Assembly: GCF_003590095.1 (NCBI RefSeq)
Contig: NC_039480.1
Location: 3,821,328 to 3,885,327, forward strand
DNA: 64,000 nt
Source of the DNA: Trichoplusia ni
Taxonomy: Eukaryota; Arthropoda; Insecta; Lepidoptera; Noctuidae
Direction: 5' to 3'
The translations under genes and the position numbers were made by a program. The notes under the pieces were generated by a model. That model was not told where the DNA came from. It ran no database searches and saw nothing but the letters and a program-made list of their open reading frames with translations. Position 1 is the first letter of the stretch. Each line of letters opens with the position of its first letter. Below are positions 57,575 to 64,000 of this stretch, one piece after another.

Positions 57575-58039
57575 GTAAGTAAATATCATATATCGTTTTT
57601 ATTATTTGTTATTCCATCAATATAACTATTTTACTACATAACCTATGCGTATTTTTAAAGTATCACAATTTTTTATTTTATTGCTGAAAGTACGTTGAAA
57701 ATTACTACAAATGGTACTTCAATTAGTGGATAAGGTGTCAACTATCTTATTCTACTGCGTATACTGCTATTTATAATGTTTTTCTCGAGTTATAAACTCG
57801 GTATTACATCAATAGAAAAAAAGATTTTTCCAGTTATTGTGAGCTTTAATAACCTCTATATGTTTTCTAATGTCTACTTTAAAGCTACCAGTCTTACCGG
57901 AATGACCTGAATATCGAATGTTACGTAGAGCTATCACACAACAACTCATAATCCCTTATTAGGACTTATTTTTAATATTCATTAAGATTTAACCTATATT
58001 ATTATCAATCAATTCTAATTATTCTTACAAATTTTTGTC

Positions 58040-58255
58040 CACTGCTCTGTTAGTTTTGTGGTTTATGGCCCTGACTGTTATGCTGGGATCAATTCCTATT
58101 TAGGGAAAAATCTTTGTCTGAAAACATGACCACTTGTTCAGCATCTGATTAAATCTGTAATATGTATTTAGAAATATATAAGTATGTTTATCAGTTGTCT
58201 ACTAGTCATAATACAAGCTTTGCTTAGTTTGAGACTAGATGGAACTGTATGAAAG
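58040..58255 (+). mobile_element. SINE family A, diverged
   Basis: CTGTTAGTTTTGTGGTTTAT head (eroded A box) and GAGACTAGATGGAACTG end, in the leader intron and 40 bp from the acceptor. Confidence 0.65.
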
Positions 58256-58298
58256 TTAATAACTAATTATTATTAGAATATTCCACTTTTACAGACAA

Positions 58299-61200
58299 AT
58301 GGAAGACTCAGAACTGGATCCATCAGAGCTTGGTACTCAGGACTACTGGCAGAAGGCCTACACTAAGGAAATTGAGAACTTCGTAGAACACGGAGACCCA
58401 GGAGACGTGTGGTTTGGTGAGGACAGTGCCGATAGAGTTATCAACTGGATCTGCAACTGTGGTGTAGATAAAGATACAGCAGTTATTGATTTAGGTGAGT
58501 TTGTTGTCGATTCAAGTAAAAAATCTTGGAAATGGCCCAATTTTTTTTAAAGAAATTACTACCCCTGTAAATAATTGAATCCTTGTGTCGTGGAGTGTTT
58601 TACAAACATACAAATCACATACACAAAGACACCCAGATTCAGAACTAGCATTTGTGGATCACACAAATACTTGTCCTACGCGGGGATCGAATCCGCGACA
58701 CGACGCGCACGGAGGCTTTGGCGTGGTGACCTCAACCACTCGGCCATCCGTGTAGTCAGTGTTTAATTTTTATCAGGGACCGGACAACCCCACTTTAGAG
58801 TTAAGCCGTTTGACAGGGTAACCCGTACACGGGGTAACTCATATCGCAGTGTTACCTTTTGTTCGAGTTACATCCTCGAAACCCAGCGAAATGGTTAACA
58901 CCTTCATTATGGTAACCACGTGAAGGGGTTAACCCCTTTAATAACTTAACCCTTTGAAGTGGTTACCTTCACGAAAGGCTTTTATTCGTGTTACCCTGAA
59001 TTACCCACTAAACTTGAGCTGCATACTTGCACCCTAGCGGCCCCTCATTGCTTTACTAAGACTACAGCTGATTTTCTTCTATCGCCGACGCGTCGCGCCG
59101 CGACTCGCGCCTCTCGGACAAACTACCTACGCGCGAAACGTCGCGTCATGTCAGCATGATAAGAAAACCAGCCATATAGGTAACTAGCTGTTGCCCGCGA
59201 CTTCGTCCGCGTGGTTAGAAGATATAAGTTAGGAATTTTTAAACGAATGCCCTCGAAGATTAATATTTTTCCCCGTATTTGCCACATTTTCCATTAAATC
59301 TTCGCTCCTATTAGTTGCAGCGTAATTTTATATACCTAGCCTTAAACCTTCCTCGATTATTGGTCTATTGAACACAAAATGAGATCAATTTTTTTAGATG
59401 AAATTATTTAAAATAATTTTAAAAAAAATCGAATACAAGTTTTTTTTATTTTTTTTTGCATTTTCTGAGAAGATTTGACGGGTGAATTTTCGATTGAAAA
59501 TTAGAGTGTTTTTTTATATTAATTCAAAATAAGGTGAAAAAATAAATATTTTTAATCAAATAAATTACAGCGTATTTGGGACACAAAAAAGTAAGTTTTC
59601 ACCAAATTTCGTTACAATTTTTTTTGTAAAAGATAAAAATAAAAAACCACAATCTTAGTTTTTTGGATTTTTCACATAAATTTTGAGGTTATGTGAAAAA
59701 AATGTAAACACAAAAGTTTTAGATCTTTTTATTTCCTACAACTTTGCCATTTGACTTTTTTCGATACGAATTTTAGTTTTGCCGGAAATCGAGAAAATCC
59801 GTTTTTTGCTCTTCAAACGTCTCTCCCACCCCCTTCCCGACCTCAGATTGCCCGTAAATTATTTTTCCTTTCATATTTATAATATTCCCCTCCTTTTCTA
59901 ATGGGTTTCATCCTACTATTATTTTTTTTGGTTTTAAAAATTATCGACCCTGGTCTACAAGTATAGACACGAAAAATATATATCACAACGTTTGAAATGT
60001 GCGACAAGCAAAATTAAACTGTAAGATCATATCCACAATGATTTTTATTCCATGTTTACAAGTCGCTCGGTAAATGCAACAATGGCGCCGCTGGGCGGTA
60101 AGATGTCACGTGCGCTCGTGGTTATACTATTTTCAAACTAATGTCTATGATAAAGAGTGCATATTACATTGTCTTAGGTTGGAGTGGCTTACCCTGTTAC
60201 AGTGTTACAGGGTTGTGAAAGGGTAACCTGTTCAGAACAGGGTTACAGTAATCCGTTCGAAGGTGTAACATATGTCATAGGGTTTTTTCTTGAAGCACTT
60301 AAAAAAACCCCTTCAAAAACCCTTTCAATGAGTATCCGGCCGGTCCCTGATTTTTATACACTAACGTCGTACAATAATGTCCTATGTTGTACATAAAACT
60401 AAAAAAGGCTTCTGAAAGAAGATTGTGGGCACAGCCAATCTAAAATTGGCCAAGTCGATTTTGAACATGCTCATGAACAATCATGTCTTATGAACAACAT
60501 GGATTTTGAACATGAACACAAAAACATCAACTTTTTCAAGAAAATAGCAATTCAAAAAATACATGAGCCTGTGTAATGCTTAAAATCTATCATTGTTTAC
60601 AATATTCATCATACAGAAATTCTTTAACAACATTTAACAAATTAGTCTTAGATATTTCGTGATTTTTTTGCGTCCATAATATGTTTATCCTGAATATCTA
60701 TGTTGCAGGTTGTGGAAATGGTTACACACTATCCGAGCTTGCTAGAGAGGGGCTCACCAACCTGCTCGGGATAGATTATTGTGAAGAAGCCATAACCCTC
60801 GCCAAGAAAGTCTCAAACACAGAGTTTCCGCATATTAAATACAAGGTTTGCTTCTAAATATTAATTACTATCTGTTGCCCCGCGGTTTCACCCGCGTGAA
60901 TACGTAGGTCCCGTTCCCGGTGCCTTTTATTAATAGGGGCGGAGATGGATCCAACAAATCACTATCGTAACAAAAGTCAGGATTACTGAATATGGTGGTT
61001 AAGTATTGTTATATTGTATAATTATCAGCGCTATTTTTCTTTCATAAAAACCTCTTGACAATAACAAATACAACAACAAAATAATACAACAAGAGAAATA
61101 GGGATTCATATTTATACAGGGTGTCCTAAAACTCAACGATAATCTGAGACCGGATGAAAGGCCAAGTGATAACAGATCAGGGAAAAATATAAAAAAAAAA

Positions 61201-62994
61201 CCATATCACTCAGTTCAGCGATAAGAGACATTTAAAAACTTGAAATCCGACATCCCTCGTCGCATTTTTAAGTCCTGTGATCACCAATGTGACAATTTCG
61301 CTGTGAGTATTTTAATTCCGGGATCTTCATTAACGATTCTATTATTCGAAACTATAAATTAATACAATGAAAAAAAAATTTTTTTTTTTTTTTCAAAAAA
61401 TAGAAACAAATGTCCGCTAGAACACAAAAATGATCCAGCGAGAACATAAAATCGGGATAAAAACTATTCAATGTGTTAATCCTAGTTATAAACTATCTGT
61501 GTACCAAATTTCGTCTAAATCTGTTCAGTGGTTTTTGCGTGAAAGATGAACAAATATCCATACATACAAACTTATAATATTAGTAGGATCAGTCAATTAA
61601 CAACTACGTTTTTCTTTACAGGTTTTCAATATCACACAAGACAGTGTTGCTGAGCTCGGCAAGTTCGGTATTATTCATGATAAAGGCACATATGATGCAA
61701 TAGGATTAAATCCAGACGACCCTAAGAAACACAGAGAGAAATATATAGATCAAGTCGCTGAAATGTTAAGTGAAGAAGGTAGGTTAGCCTGTTGGTCTAG
61801 TGGTTTGTGGGTGTGACTCCTGTTGTTGAGGTCGTGGTTTCGAGTCCCACCTAGGGCATTTTTTGTGTATTCAGCACAAGAATTTTGTAAGCAGGTGTCC
61901 TCAGGTTTTCTTCCACCGTTTCTCAGTAATGTCTGAGAATTGTAATAAATATAGATTGTTAAATTCTATTTGACCCCACCTCAACACTACACCGATTTTT
62001 GTTTTGCCTCTATTTTGAAAATGTACGTAGTCTACGGCAATGCCGCAATTTCATAATCTCACCTTATTCATCAAAATTTGTTCAGTCGTTTGGGTTAGCC
62101 AGAAAATCATTCATACATTTGAATTATATTATTAAATAACAAAAACATACGACCGATTTCAATTAAAAAGTACTGGGCCAAACATGTTGGAGGGTGAAAA
62201 TATGACACTAAATGACAACTAGTTCACATAAAATTAAATTTAAGAATCACCAAAAAATGGTTCAACCAGTCTGGAGGTGCTGAGATAGTTAATGTGTAAA
62301 AACTGCTGGCTATTTGAGTTCCTTCTTTTTGAAGTAGGTTAAAAATATGTATAACCCTTCTTCTGACTCAGAAGTCAAAGTCAAATTCTTTATTTCAATA
62401 GGGATGATGACATTTTTTTTTGCAGTGTCCGTCTTGTAGTTTTATGTATAATAATGGATACGTATTTTTTAAATTGCCCCGCAAACTTAAATTGACCAAA
62501 TTACAGTGAATGAAACTTACGCGTGACGTCACGATTGAATATAAATTTTACCATATCGTTAGGTCACAAGCGCGCTCTCCTAAACTTTAAAGCAGTTAAT
62601 CTTTGTCAATTCTAGTTATTCTGAAATAGGAAAAAATACGTGTCTCATACTTTTCAATTATCTAACTGAGGGACTAATGAGATTTTTTCTTTTTATACCC
62701 AGTCGTCATCCCTATTAGACCAGTATAAGGCACTTTTAAACGTCAAACAAGTAATACAATATTAGAATCTAGTGTCAGTCTGTCAGTCAGTCTTCTATTG
62801 AAGCTACCACCTCTCAATGATATTTGTTATTTCCAGGTTTATTTATAATAACGTCTTGCAATTGGACCGATGAAGAGTTAATAAAGCATTTCTCTGAGAA
62901 AATGAAATTGAAACGGGTGATACCAACTCCACAGTTCAAGTTTGGCGGGAAAGTTGGCAGTGTGGTTTCATCCGTCGTATTTACAAAAAAATAA
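58299..62994 (+). CDS. EEF1AKMT2: EEF1A lysine methyltransferase 2 (METTL10 type)
   Basis: Exons 58299-58494, 60709-60845, 61622-61778 and 62837-62994 (648 nt, 215 aa) have consistent phases (1, 0, 1). The protein is a class I SAM-dependent methyltransferase. YWQKAY and VWFGED lie near the N-terminus. Motif I is VIDLGCGNGYTLSELAREG (Asp64 to Gly70), followed by GIDYCEEAI, DKGTYDAIGLNPDDP and the C-terminal GLFIITSCNWTDEEL plus PQFKFGGKVGS. These match METTL10/EEF1AKMT2, which methylates a lysine of elongation factor 1-alpha in the cytosol. Length is as expected for a compact family member. The exon-2 donor is GTTTGC, unusual but GT. The stop codon overlaps an AATAAA. Introns contain SINEs, a hAT element and MITE-1. 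Confidence 0.93.
58562..58757 (-). mobile_element. SINE family B in EEF1AKMT2 intron 1
   Basis: AATCCTTGTGTCGTGGAGTG to ACCACTCGGCCATCCGTG. It abuts the hAT target duplication at 58766. Confidence 0.75.
58774..60349. mobile_element. Non-autonomous hAT element with 8-bp TSD
   Basis: The ends CAGGGACCGG (58774) and CCGGTCCCTG (60349) are inverted and flanked by identical ATTTTTAT (58766-58773 and 60350-60357). The 8-bp duplication and CAGGG terminus are diagnostic of hAT. The 1.58-kb interior encodes no transposase. Subterminal regions are full of GGTTAACCCCTT- and GGGTAACC-type motifs. A Helitron-like copy (-) is nested at about 59183-59400. Confidence 0.9.
60990..61592 (-). mobile_element. 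Helitron-like core in intron 2
   Basis: AAATCTGTTCAGTGGTTTTTGCGTG-type core split across 61500-61545, ending CTTATAATATTAGTAGGATC. The upstream half (60870-61440) is AT-rich with a Helitron-like GTTGCCCCGCGGTTTCACCC remnant at 60876. Confidence 0.5.
61786..61870 (+). mobile_element. SINE head at start of intron 3
   Basis: CCTGTTGGTCTAGTGGTTTG and GTGGTTTCGAGTCCCACC are tRNA-like boxes, starting only about 7 bp after the exon-3 donor. The acceptor stem does not pair well, so it is a SINE and not a tRNA gene. Confidence 0.6.
62397..62716 (+). mobile_element. MITE-1 in EEF1AKMT2 intron 3
   Basis: AATAGGGATGATGAC and GTCGTCATCCCTATT ends, about 320 bp, highly similar to the copy at 55306. Confidence 0.85.
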
Positions 62995-62995
62995 A
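62990..62995 (+). terminator. AATAAA overlapping the EEF1AKMT2 stop codon
   Basis: The hexamer covers the TAA stop (62992-62994). If used, the 3' UTR would be only 10-30 nt; T/GT-rich sequence follows at 62996-63020. Confidence 0.4.
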
Positions 62996-64000
62996 TATTT
63001 TGTACTATTTTTTTCTTGGTTTTATTTCTTTGCTAATAAGTTTTAAGGGGATTGTCCGAAGGTTACCATGGCCCTGGTACACGAAGGGCAAAGGAAGGAA
63101 CATGGGTGGGTTTTGGTCAGTAGAAGTCTGACCCTCCCGCTCAACCTGAAGCGGAAGGAGTCATTTGTGATATCCTATCCGAAATAATCGTGTTTTAGGC
63201 AAAAATGAAACAAAAAAATAAATAATTCTGTCAATATATTTCACGTAACTATAAAACATACAAATCGTAATATTTTCTATAAACTCCTCATTGGTATACA
63301 TTTATTTGTAATTAGTAAATATTTGTCAGTTAACAATACATTATATGGCATAGACACTTGATATCAATAACCATAGACAAAGGTCTTGAACCTAGGGTCT
63401 AGGAAAAAGGCCAGACCTTAGGCAAAGGCCAAGGCCATTGGACTATACTTCAATTCTCCAAAGCACCTGACATTTGAGCCTGTTGACAAGTTACATTACT
63501 TCTCACGCTAACGCTGTCGAATCACTCAAATGTATTGAACTGACAAGTCAAATTCACAATGTGACTGCATTAATATAAGTATCTTTATTTCTTCTTAAAA
63601 CAAGACAATTGCATACGAAATAAATATTAAAGTAACTAAAAATTTTCAAATGACATTCCGTTTCGACATGTGACGTGACTTTGACTTGTCAGTTCAATAC
63701 ATTTGAGTGATTCGTCAGCGTTAGCGCGAGGAGTAATGTGACTTGTCTACAGGTTTGATTCAAGATTTTTATAATGGTCAATTCAAAAGTCGATTAACTC
63801 CATCTTAACGGTATATTTGTGACATTTCATTAAATATTTTATTGACATTTGTGTTGTACATCATTAATATTTAATAACCAGCGATCACTAGCAACAAAAA
63901 AATTGCCCAACTATCTTACAAATGTTTTGTTGCCAATTCTAGCAACAGTTTGACTTCAACAAGTTCCAACTTCATCAAAACATTTTTATAGACGACGTCG
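62996..64000. repeat. Repeat K and inverted MITE-3 pair
   Basis: Repeat K at 63040-63160 (TGGTACACGAAGGGCAAAGG, AACATGGGTGGGTTTTGGTC). MITE-3 copies at 63484-63560 and 63645-63755 lie in opposite orientation, about 85 bp apart, forming a large inverted repeat. No gene is seen to the window end. Confidence 0.55.

Noticed and set aside
61786..61870. tRNA gene
   Set aside because: Good A and B boxes but poor acceptor-stem pairing and a SINE context; the same holds for all other tRNA-like heads in the window.
1..64000. CRISPR arrays, operons, phage or bacterial insertions
   Set aside because: No spaced direct repeats of CRISPR type and no bacterial-style genes; introns and repeats are eukaryotic throughout.

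Overview
The window is lepidopteran nuclear DNA. It is AT-rich and intron-rich, and it carries two silk-type genes with short signal-peptide exons. It is packed with repeats typical of Lepidoptera: Helitron-like elements ending in ...GGCAACAGCTAGT, tRNA-derived SINEs, a 5S rRNA-derived SINE and many short TIR elements (MITEs). The 5S-derived SINE resembles the HaSE3 type that I recall from Helicoverpa, so a noctuid-like moth is plausible, but the species cannot be fixed from the sequence.

Five genes can be assembled exon by exon, all with GT-AG introns and matching phases. (1) 7340-12894 (+): a sericin-like secreted silk protein (1473 aa) with a short signal-peptide start, thirteen Ser/Thr/Gly modules of about 37 residues, an Arg-rich/acidic insert and about 60 GAGAAS hexapeptides. 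(2) 17942-28717 (-): the bHLH transcription factor Hand (234 aa, six coding exons). (3) 37566-49410 (-): a second large secreted silk-type protein (2038 aa, seven coding exons), sericin-2-like by layout and composition. (4) 54027-55936 (+): HINT3-type HIT hydrolase (141 aa). (5) 58299-62994 (+): EEF1AKMT2/METTL10-type methyltransferase (215 aa). The two silk genes flank Hand. HINT3 and EEF1AKMT2 are ordinary housekeeping genes in tandem.

The most unusual signal is a second, diverged copy of the Hand bHLH half-exon (25737-25829, -), inside the intron that splits the bHLH domain. Its protein sequence is conserved while most of its synonymous sites have changed. It has a splice donor in the phase needed to join the next Hand exon, and it opens with ATG directly after an acceptor. 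It replaces the DNA-contacting Glu of the basic region with Val. If used, it would give an Id-like Hand isoform of about 107 aa.

Other notable structures are a near-perfect 192-bp inverted repeat (foldback or hairpin-RNA candidate) in an intron of the second silk gene, and a complete non-autonomous hAT element with an 8-bp target duplication in EEF1AKMT2 intron 1. A MITE family also has an empty-site comparison available inside the window, and a 5S-derived SINE sits inside a Helitron with a 13-bp target duplication. The 1-7.2 kb, 13-17.9 kb, 28.7-37.4 kb and 49.5-54 kb stretches are essentially repeats with no supportable genes.
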